Shown one piece after another: positions 9,855-16,781 of a DNA stretch of 64,000 nt. Origin of the DNA: Conyzicola nivalis_A (GTDB lineage Bacteria > Actinomycetota > Actinomycetes > Actinomycetales > Microbacteriaceae); contig NZ_JBEPSJ010000001.1 in NCBI RefSeq assembly GCF_040548875.1, positions 1,694,730 to 1,758,729 on the forward strand. Direction: 5' to 3'. Made by a program: the position numbers and the translations under genes. Position 1 is the stretch's first letter. The number at the start of each line of letters is the position of its first letter. The notes under the pieces were generated by a model. It made no database searches. It had not been told where the DNA came from and saw nothing but the letters and a program-made list of their open reading frames with translations.

Positions 9855-10747
9855 CCTCTCGGCCTCGTCTCTTCGAGGTTGTAAGCCATGGCGTCGCGAT
9901 CGACGGTGTCGTCGATCGATCCGTTTGCCGCGGTGGCGGGGCCGACCAGGTCGGACTCGACCACCACGACGGTGACGTTGTCGGAACCGCCCGCCGCGAT
10001 GGCCGCGTTCGCGAGCCGCTCGGCGAGGGTCAGTGGCAGCGCGTCGCTGTCGCGCAGCTGCTCGGAGTGGTGGAACACGATGATGCGGGCGATCTCGTCG
10101 TCGCTGAGCTCTTTCGTGAGTCCGTCTGAGCAGAGCAGGAAGGTCTGGTGCCCCTTCGCCGGCAGCAGCCAGACGTCGGGGTCGACCTCGGTGTCGGCGC
10201 CGAGAGCGCGTGTGACCACGTTGCGGTCGGGGTGGCGCTCGGCCTCACGCTTGGTGATGTGACCGAGGTCGACGAGCTCCTGCACGGCCGAGTGGTCGAC
10301 GCTCATCTGGGCGAGCGTGCGGCCGTCCCAGCTGTAGATGCGGGAGTCTCCGACGTTGAAGGCCATCCAGTGGTAGTTGTCGTCTCCGCCGACGTCGACG
10401 AAGGCCATGCCGGCGAGGGTGGTGCCGCTGATCGCGCCGCCCGGCCCCTCGTCGGCCGTGAGCTCGAGCACGGCCTCGTTGGCGAGCCGCACGGTGTCGA
10501 GGATCCGCTGGGCGCTGGCCGGGGCATCCGTCTCGAACGCGGTGGAGAACGCGCCGATCGCGGCCTGACTGGCGCGATCGCCGAAGGCGTGACCGCCCAT
10601 CCCGTCTGCGACGACGAACAGGGGCACGGAGGCGAGGTAGCTGTCTTCGTTGAGCTTGCGCACCGCGCCGCGGTCGGAGTGGGCCGAGTGGCGGAACAGC
10701 GCCGACACGTGCGGCAGTGACAATTCGTGTCGTACGTCGAGAGACAT
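9851..10747 (-). CDS. prpC: PP2C-family protein serine/threonine phosphatase
   Basis: The 298-residue cytoplasmic phosphatase carries the PP2C metal motifs: SDRGAVRKLNEDS (about 24-36), VADGMGGH (47-53), a GD..YSWDG segment, and LCSDGLTKELSD and SDNVTVVVV later on. All the expected aspartates are present. It has no membrane segment. As first gene of the operon it should reverse phosphorylation by the kinase two genes downstream. The ATG lies 103 bases from a palindromic operator. Confidence 0.92.
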   Translation of the reverse strand: MSLDVRHELSLPHVSALFRHSAHSDRGAVRKLNEDSYLASVPLFVVADGMGGHAFGDRASQAAIGAFSTAFETDAPASAQRILDTVRLANEAVLELTADEGPGGAISGTTLAGMAFVDVGGDDNYHWMAFNVGDSRIYSWDGRTLAQMSVDHSAVQELVDLGHITKREAERHPDRNVVTRALGADTEVDPDVWLLPAKGHQTFLLCSDGLTKELSDDEIARIIVFHHSEQLRDSDALPLTLAERLANAAIAAGGSDNVTVVVVESDLVGPATAANGSIDDTVDRDAMAYNLEETRPRG

Positions 10748-10850
10748 CCCACCCGGCTTTCATAGGCGTAATCAGAAACCGCGAATTCCGCGGGCGGTGA
10801 GCGACCTGCACCCACGGTACCAAGCCGCGAGACCGTCAGACGATCACGGG

Positions 10851-10870
10851 CATGGGTAGTACTGCCCATG
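10851..10870. promoter_or_regulatory. Palindromic operator-like element upstream of the PP2C gene (copy 2)
   Basis: The + strand reads CATGGGTAGTACTGCCCATG, an almost perfect inverted repeat. It shares ATGGGTAGTnCTnCCCAT with the element before fn3. It ends 103 bases upstream of the PP2C ATG. Both elements are followed, 6-8 bp on, by GATCG-N-CTGA on the minus strand, so part of the promoter is also conserved. Confidence 0.7.
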
Positions 10871-10893
10871 AGGCGCGTCGCCGCGCGCGGGAG

Positions 10894-11538
10894 CTAGGGC
10901 GCGACGGACTCGGCGAGCAGTCGTGCGATCACTTTCGCGCGTTCGCCTCCGCGCGACACGCGCTCGGTGGTGACGGTGAGGCGGGCAACGGTCGAGTCCT
11001 TCTCCGAGCGGTCGCGAACCAGGTACACGTTTCTCCAGACCTTCGCGGCGAAGAGGATCACGGCGACGAGGAGCGCCTGCTCGTCGGAGTCGGCTCCGAG
11101 CCATGCGGCGTCGATCGCGGCGCGACGCTCGCGCAGCACCTCGGCGCCCAGCGGGGTGAGCGGCTCGAGCGGTTTGCGCTCGTCGACCACCAGCCCGCGG
11201 GCCTGGAGAGCGGCGACGACCAGCGCCGACGACCCCAGATTGGAGAGTCCCCAGGTGATGCTGCGGTCTTTCGACTGGCGCCAGAGCAGAGCGCGGGCCT
11301 CGTCGAGGGCCGCGTCGTCGATCGGCTGCTCGGTTGCGACGACCGCCTCGCGCACGGTGCGGGTGCGCTCCACCGCGACCCGTCCCTTCGCGATGAGGTC
11401 GACGAGCTTCGCGGCGGACAACGCCTGCACCTCGGAGCCGTTGACCTTGCCGTTGCGCAGCAGCTCGCCCGTGACGGGGTCGTAGTGCAGAACGAGGTAC
11501 AGCTCCTCGGCGAGCGAGAGCCGGGTACTAGTGGGCAT
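10894..11538 (-). CDS. GPP34 (Golgi phosphoprotein 3-like) family protein
   Basis: The 214-residue protein begins MPTSTRLSLAEELYLVLHYD at an ATG (11538) inside the end of the TerC gene, an 11-base overlap that implies coupling. LSLAEELYLV and a later helical region with basic patches are typical of bacterial GPP34 proteins, which in eukaryotes bind phosphoinositides. The bacterial role is unknown. A longer reading from 11694 would overlap TerC heavily and has out-of-character Ser/Arg-rich sequence, so the shorter start is preferred. It probably shares the TerC promoter and riboswitch. Confidence 0.8.
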   Translation of the reverse strand: MPTSTRLSLAEELYLVLHYDPVTGELLRNGKVNGSEVQALSAAKLVDLIAKGRVAVERTRTVREAVVATEQPIDDAALDEARALLWRQSKDRSITWGLSNLGSSALVVAALQARGLVVDERKPLEPLTPLGAEVLRERRAAIDAAWLGADSDEQALLVAVILFAAKVWRNVYLVRDRSEKDSTVARLTVTTERVSRGGERAKVIARLLAESVAP

Positions 11539-12559
11539 CCGGGCGGTCGCTCGGCTCGACGACCTTCTCGTCCTGAGGTGCCTTGCGCTCGTCGGAACGG
11601 ATCTTGAGCAGGCTCGCGATCGTGGCGACGGCCATCGCCGAGACGATGACGATGAGCGACGTCCAGGTGTCGATCTCGGGGGCCCAGGTGACATGCTCGC
11701 CGCCGTTGATGAACGGCAGCTCGTTCTCGTGCAGGGCGTGGAAGAAGAGCTTGACGCCGATGAACGCGAGGATGAACGCGATGCCGTACTTGAGGTAGAC
11801 GAGGCGGTCGATGAGGTCGCCGAGGAGGAAGTACAGCTGGCGCAGACCCATCAGCGCGAAGATGTTCGCCGCGAACACGATGAACGGGCTCTGCGTGATA
11901 CCGAAGATCGCGGGGATGGAGTCCAGCGCGAAGACGATGTCGGTCGTGCCGATGGCGATGAACACGATGAGGATGGGCGTGAAGATCTTCTTGCCGTCGA
12001 CGACGGTGCGGATCTTGGCGCCGTCGTAGTCGTCGGTGATCGAGATGCGCTTGCGCAGGAAGCCGATGATCTTGTTCTCGGTCTCCTCCTCGTCGTCGTG
12101 GTTGGTGAAGGCCTGGTTGAACGCCGTGTAGACGAGGAACAGGCCGAACAGGTAGAACACCGCGCTGAACTGCTCGATGACCACGGCGCCGAGCATGATG
12201 AAGATCCCGCGGAAGATGAGGGCCAGGATGATGCCCACCATGAGCACTTCCTGCTGGTACTTCCTAGGCACCGAGAACCGGGCCATGATGATCACGAACA
12301 CGAACAGGTTGTCGATTGACAGGCTGTACTCGGTGAGCCACCCCGCGAGGAACTGGCCGGCGGGCTCCGCGCCTCCGACGAAGAACATGATCACGGCGAA
12401 GACGAGCGCCAGGGCGACGTAGAAGCTCACCCACAGCGCCGATTCCTTGGTCGTCGGGATGTGCGGCCGACGGTACGCCAGCACGAGGTCGGCGATGATG
12501 ATCGCGATGAGAACCGCGTACGAGGTGATCTCGAATGCGAGAGGCAGTTCGACGTCCAT
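11528..12559 (-). CDS. TerC family integral membrane protein (probable Mn2+ exporter)
   Basis: The 343-residue multi-pass protein starts MDVELPLAFEITSY at ATG 12559. About nine membrane segments carry the TerC acidic signatures (SIDNLFVFVIIMARF, ALDSIPAIFGITQSPF). A cytoplasmic loop (about 190-225) is charged, and the tail is acidic/basic and soluble. TerC proteins linked to manganese export or to metallation of exported enzymes are commonly controlled by yybP-ykoY riboswitches. Such an element is found in this leader. It was historically tied to tellurium resistance, which is less likely here. GPP34 overlaps its 3' end. Confidence 0.92.
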   Translation of the reverse strand: MDVELPLAFEITSYAVLIAIIIADLVLAYRRPHIPTTKESALWVSFYVALALVFAVIMFFVGGAEPAGQFLAGWLTEYSLSIDNLFVFVIIMARFSVPRKYQQEVLMVGIILALIFRGIFIMLGAVVIEQFSAVFYLFGLFLVYTAFNQAFTNHDDEEETENKIIGFLRKRISITDDYDGAKIRTVVDGKKIFTPILIVFIAIGTTDIVFALDSIPAIFGITQSPFIVFAANIFALMGLRQLYFLLGDLIDRLVYLKYGIAFILAFIGVKLFFHALHENELPFINGGEHVTWAPEIDTWTSLIVIVSAMAVATIASLLKIRSDERKAPQDEKVVEPSDRPDAH

Positions 12560-12600
12560 TGAGGAGTCCGTTTCGAAAGGTTTTTGGGCAGGAGGATTCT

Positions 12601-12706
12601 CGAAAGTCTCTCCCCCGCCTTCTCGACTCGAGAAAACGCCGCTGCGACCGGAGCCGCGGCGGTGGGGCTCGTGTTGACGATCACAGCGAACCGGGATACT
12701 CCCCTT
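12601..12706 (-). ncRNA. yybP-ykoY-type manganese riboswitch in the TerC leader
   Basis: Read on the minus strand, the leader begins AAGGGGAGTATCCCGG and continues GATCGTCAACACGAGCCCC. It includes a GC-rich arm and ends GGGGGAGAGACTTTCG about 42 bases before the TerC ATG. GGGGAGUA near the 5' end, UCGUCAACACG and a closing GAGAGACUUU are hallmark blocks of the yybP-ykoY family, which senses Mn2+ and lies before TerC or MntP genes. A weak ribosome-binding site downstream would suit translational control. The call comes from motif order, not from covariance scoring. Confidence 0.82.
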
Positions 12707-12746
12707 CGCAGGCTCCAACGATACAGGACGCTCAGGTTCGTCCCCA

Positions 12747-12752
12747 TACAAT
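12747..12752 (+). promoter_or_regulatory. -10 element for a leaderless UPF0114 transcript
   Basis: TACAAT lies seven bases before the GTG start at 12760, and no ribosome-binding site is visible, as expected for a leaderless mRNA starting at the codon itself. A -35 is not clear. It faces the TerC promoter/riboswitch on the other strand. Confidence 0.5.
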
Positions 12753-12759
12753 CGCCTAC

Positions 12760-13434
12760 GTGAGCGAGATACCGACCAGCCCCCGTGAATACCGTCAACA
12801 ATCAGCCTGGGTCTCGGGAGTCGGATATCTGATCTTCTTCAGCCGCTGGTTGCAGGCTCCCCTCTATCTGGGCCTCATCGTGGCGCAGATCGTCTACGTC
12901 GTGGTCTTCATGGTCGAGCTCTGGCATCTGGCCGAGTCTGTGTTCAGCGGATTCTTCAACGGCGAGGGCCTGCACATCGAGGAGGCCGAGATCATGCTCT
13001 CCGTCCTCGGCCTCATCGACGTGGTGATGATCGCCAACCTGCTGATCATGGTGATCATCGGCGGCTACGAGACCTTCGTGTCGAAGATAAAGATCGAGGG
13101 CCACCCCGACCAGCCCGAGTGGCTCTCGCACGTGAACGCCAACGTGCTCAAGGTGAAGCTCGCCATGGCCATCATCGGCATCTCGTCGATTCACCTGCTG
13201 AAGACGTTCATCGAGGTCGGCGACCTCGGCGCCCCGACGAGCGAGGGCGACAGCGTCACCGGCGAGGTCTACACCTGGGACGGTGTTCTCTGGCAGGTAG
13301 TCATCCACATGGTCTTCATCGTCTCGGCGATAGCCCTCGCCTGGATCGACAAGATCTCCCACGCGCACCCCGCCATGACCACCGCGCTCGCGGCTCACCA
13401 GGCCGAGAAGGAGAAAGAGGCGGTCAGCGCGTGA
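12760..13434 (+). CDS. UPF0114 (YqhA/TIGR00645) family membrane protein
   Basis: The 224-residue protein begins at GTG (VSEIPTSPREYRQQSAWVSG). It has about four membrane segments: residues about 20-50, 80-110, 130-150 and 175-200. The family signature region LLIMVIIGGYETFVSKI followed by WLSHVNANVLKVKLA is clear, as is GISSIHLLK. The function of UPF0114 proteins is unknown; a transporter or channel role is suspected. It is divergent from TerC with about 200 bp between starts, so both may respond to ions, but that is inference. Confidence 0.85.
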   Translation: MSEIPTSPREYRQQSAWVSGVGYLIFFSRWLQAPLYLGLIVAQIVYVVVFMVELWHLAESVFSGFFNGEGLHIEEAEIMLSVLGLIDVVMIANLLIMVIIGGYETFVSKIKIEGHPDQPEWLSHVNANVLKVKLAMAIIGISSIHLLKTFIEVGDLGAPTSEGDSVTGEVYTWDGVLWQVVIHMVFIVSAIALAWIDKISHAHPAMTTALAAHQAEKEKEAVSA

Positions 13435-13612
13435 GACGAGGATGACCGGATGATCCGGCCCGACGTTCGCCGTAACTGAACGCCGTTCGCCAACAATGTC
13501 GACCGAATGCCGCTGCGCACCGTATTGTTGGCAGAGTTGACCTGCGACCCGGGTCACACACTGCGCCCGACCGGTCGCACAGTGGTCAACCGCCAGCAAG
13601 ATGGAGAACCCT

Positions 13613-14020
13613 GTGGGCACGCTGTCCTACGACACCAACTTCAAAGCCGACTTCGACGACCGCGTGCTCGCGCACCTGCAGATCGTCATCGGCGCCAAGC
13701 TGCGCCGCGGCGAGTCCTTCCACTTCAGCTGGAAGAACGAGCAGTCGGTGGGCCACGGCCGCACGACCGTCTGGCTGCACCCCACCGTGCCGCTCGTCTA
13801 CTCCTACCTCGGCAGCCGCCCGCCGGCGATCAACCGCCAATGGGTCGAGGCCCTCATGACCTCCGCTAACAGTGTCGCGGGTCTGCAGATCGTTCCCGAG
13901 CCGGCCGACGTGCCGGTGGCGGAGCCCGCTGCTCCCCTCGGTGAGCCCGCCGGCCTACTCACGGGTGCCGCACTTCCCGCCGCGGCTTCAGAGAAGCCCG
14001 CGGTTCGCGCGGCCCGATAG
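13613..14020 (+). CDS. DUF7882-type small protein (often mislabelled ATP-dependent DNA ligase)
   Basis: A GGAGAA ribosome-binding site six bases upstream selects GTG 13613 over the ATG at 13601. The product starts VGTLSYDTNFKADFDDRVLAHLQ. The core (1-90), including LRRGESFHFSWK, GRTTVWLHPTVPLVYSYLG and INRQWVEALM, matches small proteins common in Microbacteriaceae. The last 45 residues are Pro/Ala-rich and disordered. No catalytic motif is visible, and the ligase name sometimes given to relatives is not supported. The function is unknown. Confidence 0.72.
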   Translation: MGTLSYDTNFKADFDDRVLAHLQIVIGAKLRRGESFHFSWKNEQSVGHGRTTVWLHPTVPLVYSYLGSRPPAINRQWVEALMTSANSVAGLQIVPEPADVPVAEPAAPLGEPAGLLTGAALPAAASEKPAVRAAR

Positions 14021-14094
14021 CCGCCGCCTGTACCTCACCCCCGGGTGGCTGGCAAGGCATTGCCGATGCGTATGCCGAAACGCACTCTTGGTGG

Positions 14095-14454
14095 ATGAAA
14101 CAGATCACGTACGCAGGAACTTCTTTCGTCACGGGAACTGACATAGCCGACTCGCTTCTGCAGCTCGTCGCCGCTCTGGGAGGCAGCGCCGCGACAGCGG
14201 CCGTCCGGGTACCGGCGCTCGGCGTCGACAACACCGTCACGACGATCGATCTGGTGATCGGCCCGTCGAGCGAGATGATCGCTAGCGAGGTCCAGGTGGA
14301 CACCGACGAGTTGATCGACGCCATCGCGGTGGTCGACTTGGACAATCAGACGCATCTTCTCGACCGCCCTCGGGCGGCGGCACCGACCTCGACCGACTTC
14401 CTCACGTCTGGGTGGAACGAGCCCGCTCTCGACGATCTGGACGACGCCCTTTGA
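14095..14454 (+). CDS. Hypothetical protein, 119 residues
   Basis: This is not recognised. The sequence starts MKQITYAGTSFVTGTDIAD and reads as a compact alpha/beta domain with alternating hydrophobics up to about residue 90 (TTIDLVIGPSSEMIASEVQV, then LIDAIAVVDLDNQ). An acidic tail ends in DDLDDAL. There is no signal peptide or membrane segment. Codon usage fits the region. A GGTGG just before the ATG is too close for an ideal ribosome-binding site, so the start is uncertain. It stands alone between the DUF7882 gene and another small unknown. Confidence 0.6.
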   Translation: MKQITYAGTSFVTGTDIADSLLQLVAALGGSAATAAVRVPALGVDNTVTTIDLVIGPSSEMIASEVQVDTDELIDAIAVVDLDNQTHLLDRPRAAAPTSTDFLTSGWNEPALDDLDDAL

Positions 14455-14531
14455 GCTGGGTCGAACTCGCCGGGCGCGTTAACTGATCGGTGCGTAAAAA
14501 GCAATAGCGGCGCCGACATTGTCGAGGATTC

Positions 14532-14554
14532 GTTTCCCGAGAGATTGCTGGATA
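14532..14554 (+). promoter_or_regulatory. Possible stress (sigma-B/H type) promoter
   Basis: GTTT (14532-14535), a 14-base spacer and GGATA (14550-14554) resemble the GTTT...GGGTA consensus of actinobacterial general stress sigma factors. It precedes a small gene and, farther on, the GlsB-type membrane protein. The match is short. Confidence 0.35.
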
Positions 14555-14591
14555 GCGTTTCTACTCGTTCGAATGACGAGGGGGGAAGCAC

Positions 14592-14909
14592 ATGACTACG
14601 ACGATGAAGCGCGAAGCCGCAGCCGTTGCCGACCCCACGTCCTGGAGCTCCCCCGACGAGAACCTCTGGGTCGCCTCGAACCTCGGTGAATTCGCCGGTA
14701 TGGTCGAGTTCCGCGACGGTCACTTCGTCGCCGGCGACCGCACGGGCAAGGAGCTCGGCGCTTTCAGCAGCATCCCTGCCGCACGCTCGGCCGTCGATGT
14801 GAGCATCAGCACGTCGGGCTCGCGCGTCGTCGAACTCACACCACGGATCATCCGCCCGGCCGGCATCGCCCGGGCACTGCGCGCCCGCACGGGCGGCGAC
14901 GCGGCCTGA
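14592..14909 (+). CDS. Hypothetical protein, 105 residues
   Basis: The ATG has a strong GAGGGGGGAA ribosome-binding site. The product (MTTTMKREAAAVADPTSW at the start, NLWVASNLGEFAGMVEFRDG in the middle) is a small soluble domain. A predicted beta hairpin (GHFVAGDRTGKELGAF) precedes a basic C-terminus (RIIRPAGIARALRARTGG). No family is recognised. A stress-type promoter may precede it and the GlsB-like gene follows 100 bp later, so a stress-related role is possible but unproven. Confidence 0.62.
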   Translation: MTTTMKREAAAVADPTSWSSPDENLWVASNLGEFAGMVEFRDGHFVAGDRTGKELGAFSSIPAARSAVDVSISTSGSRVVELTPRIIRPAGIARALRARTGGDAA

Positions 14910-15010
14910 TCCCTCCTCGCCCGGCAGCCGTTCGCGGCCGCCGACGCGATCCAACGCTTCACCGTGCCGGAAACTCCGGCACATTCCACAACACAGAAAG
15001 TTGATACCCC

Positions 15011-15268
15011 ATGGGCTTCTTCGGTTTCCTCCTCCTCGGCCTCATCGCCGGCGCCATCGCCAAGGCCATCCTCCCGGGTCGCCAGGGCGGCGGATGGATC
15101 GCCACTCTCGTACTCGGCGTCATCGGCGCGCTGCTCGGCGGCTTCCTCGGAAGCGCGATCTTCGGCGTCGACCTGAACGAGTTCTTCTCGATCTCGACCT
15201 GGCTGCTCGCGATCGGCGGCTCGATCATCGTGCTGCTGATCTACGGCCTGATCACGCGCAAGCGCTAG
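15011..15268 (+). CDS. GlsB/YeaQ/YmgE (transglycosylase-associated) stress membrane protein
   Basis: The 85-residue protein has three membrane segments: residues 3-20, about 30-52 and 60-80. The family pattern GLIAGAIAKAILPGRQGGGW and LGVIGALLGGFLG is present. Proteins of this group are induced by acid, osmotic or general stress and lie in the inner membrane; their mechanism is unknown. Length is normal for the family. A strong bidirectional terminator follows ten bases after the stop codon. Confidence 0.88.
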   Translation: MGFFGFLLLGLIAGAIAKAILPGRQGGGWIATLVLGVIGALLGGFLGSAIFGVDLNEFFSISTWLLAIGGSIIVLLIYGLITRKR

Positions 15269-15277
15269 TCAGCACCA

Positions 15278-15324
15278 ACGACGAAGGGCCCGCCCGAGCA
15301 TCGCTCGGGCGGGCCCTTCGTCGT
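15278..15324. terminator. Bidirectional hairpin terminator between glsB-like gene and TetR gene
   Basis: A perfect 22-bp stem (15278-15299 with 15303-15324) closes a three-base loop. The stem core is GGGCCCGCCCGAGC. It separates convergent genes and could serve both strands. Confidence 0.85.
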
Positions 15325-15331
15325 CCCGGCG

Positions 15332-15952
15332 TCAGCGCGGCAGGATCAGCCGTCGCGCCGCCTCCTCGACCGCGTGACGGCGGTCCGCCCGGAGTTCCGC
15401 GGCGCTCTCCGGGGTGAGCTCCGAGGCGGCGGCGACGATGTGCACCTCCACGGGTGCCATCAGCCACGACGTCGCGGTGCTGAGGATCAGGGCGAGCAGG
15501 CTCGCCGGGTTCCACGACGCGTCCGCGAGGCCGAGCCGTTGCGCCTCCTCGATCACCGCCAGCTTGTGGCGGTAGCCGTCGAGCCTGTCGTCGGAGACCT
15601 CCTCGAGCCCCCGGGAGTCGTGCACCCACGCCCAGATCGCTACGCGCTGCGAGCGTGGATGCTCGACGAAGTGGTCGTGCAGCCGCAGCGTGTAGTCGAC
15701 GAGGTCGGTCGTGATCGGAACGGCGCGCGCCAGTTCGTCGAGACCGCGGCGCATGACCTGGTCGAAGAGGGCGTCCTTGTCGCCGAACCAGGCGTAGATG
15801 CGTTCCTTGCTCGCGTGGGCCGCCTCGGCGATGCGGTTGATTCGCGCGCCGGCGACGCCGTGTTCGGTGAACTCCTCGGATGCCGCGGCGAGCACCCGGT
15901 CCCGCGTGTCGCGGCCGCGCTCCTGCTCGCGGCGCCGGCCGGGCTCGTTCAT
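15332..15952 (-). CDS. TetR family transcriptional regulator
   Basis: The 206-residue regulator has an N-terminal helix-turn-helix (about 20-65: VLAAASEEFTEHGVAGARIN, then IAEAAHASKERIYAWF) and a helical C-terminal ligand/dimer domain. It is divergent from the DJ-1/PfpI gene and the zinc-less oxidoreductase gene. Two AACY-N4-GGTT palindromes in the 117-bp gap are likely operators for it. The effector is unknown; the neighbours suggest a reactive carbonyl. Confidence 0.9.
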   Translation of the reverse strand: MNEPGRRREQERGRDTRDRVLAAASEEFTEHGVAGARINRIAEAAHASKERIYAWFGDKDALFDQVMRRGLDELARAVPITTDLVDYTLRLHDHFVEHPRSQRVAIWAWVHDSRGLEEVSDDRLDGYRHKLAVIEEAQRLGLADASWNPASLLALILSTATSWLMAPVEVHIVAAASELTPESAAELRADRRHAVEEAARRLILPR

Positions 15953-15971
15953 GCGTGTTCCCTTCGAATCG

Positions 15972-16025
15972 AACTGATTGGTTTGACTTCAGAGTAGCCC
16001 GCTCGTAAAATCAAACCAAACGGTT
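15972..16025. promoter_or_regulatory. Paired TetR-type operators in the divergent intergenic region
   Basis: AACTGATTGGTT (15972-15983) and AACCAAACGGTT (16014-16025) are short palindromes of form AACY-N4-GGTT. Each belongs to a longer block, CGAAC-N5-TTGGTTTGA, and the two blocks point toward each other. Their centres lie 42 bp apart, four helical turns, which suits cooperative repressor binding. Confidence 0.65.
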
Positions 16026-16069
16026 CGCTTACCGGCGAGCGTCGAGAACGATAAGAGGGAGACCCCCGA

Positions 16070-16774
16070 ATGACTTCTGTACTCATGGTGTTGTCCGCCG
16101 CAGATCACTGGACCCTGAACGATGGATCGTCGCACCCCACCGGCGTCTGGGCCGAGGAGCTCGTCGAGCCGCACCGCCAGTTCCGCGATGCCGGATTCGA
16201 GATCACCCTCGCGACGCCGGGAGCGGTGCCGCCGACCTTCGACCCGAACAGCCTGAGCGCCGCCGGCGCCGGCGGCGACGACAAGGTCGGCGAGCTGACC
16301 GACTACCTCGCCTCGATCTCTTCGGCACTCGCTGCCCCCGTCGCCCTCTCCGCAGTGACTGCGGCCGACTTCGACGTGGTCTTCTACCCCGGCGGCCACG
16401 GCCCGATGGAGGACCTCGCCGTCGACGCCGAGTCCGGAAAGATCATGGCCGACGCCCTCGCCTCCGGCAATCCGCTCGCCGTGCTCTGCCACGCACCGGC
16501 CGCCCTGCTCGCGGCTGTCGACACCGACGGAATGTGGCCCTTCGCCGGCTACCGGATGACAGGGTTCTCCAACGAGGAGGAGCGCCTGAGCGGTCTCGCC
16601 GAGAAGGCGCCGTGGCTCGTGGAAGACCGTCTCGTCGAGCTCGGCGCCGACTACTCGAGCGGAGACGCCTTCCAGCCGCACAGCGTGATCGACCGCAACC
16701 TCTACACCGGGCAGAACCCCGCGTCGTCGGGCGAACTCGCAACGGCCGTCATCGCCGCTGCCGCCGGAAAGTAG
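16070..16774 (+). CDS. DJ-1/PfpI (Hsp31-like) family protein, possible glyoxalase III
   Basis: The 234-residue protein has the class I glutamine amidotransferase-like fold. The nucleophile elbow AVLCHAPAAL contains C140 and H141, preceded by the conserved acidic site near E29-E30 (WAEELVEP). VVFYPGGHGPMEDL (about 103-116) is the family oxyanion region. Hsp31/DJ-1 relatives detoxify methylglyoxal without cofactor or act as holding chaperones. It is co-directional with the next gene (7 bp gap) and divergent from TetR, so carbonyl stress is a reasonable trigger. Confidence 0.85.
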   Translation: MTSVLMVLSAADHWTLNDGSSHPTGVWAEELVEPHRQFRDAGFEITLATPGAVPPTFDPNSLSAAGAGGDDKVGELTDYLASISSALAAPVALSAVTAADFDVVFYPGGHGPMEDLAVDAESGKIMADALASGNPLAVLCHAPAALLAAVDTDGMWPFAGYRMTGFSNEEERLSGLAEKAPWLVEDRLVELGADYSSGDAFQPHSVIDRNLYTGQNPASSGELATAVIAAAAGK

Positions 16775-16781
16775 GCGCCGA

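Noticed and set aside
12560..12751. Longer TerC reading starting at 12751
   Set aside because: It would translate the riboswitch leader; the residues do not match TerC, whose normal start is at 12559.
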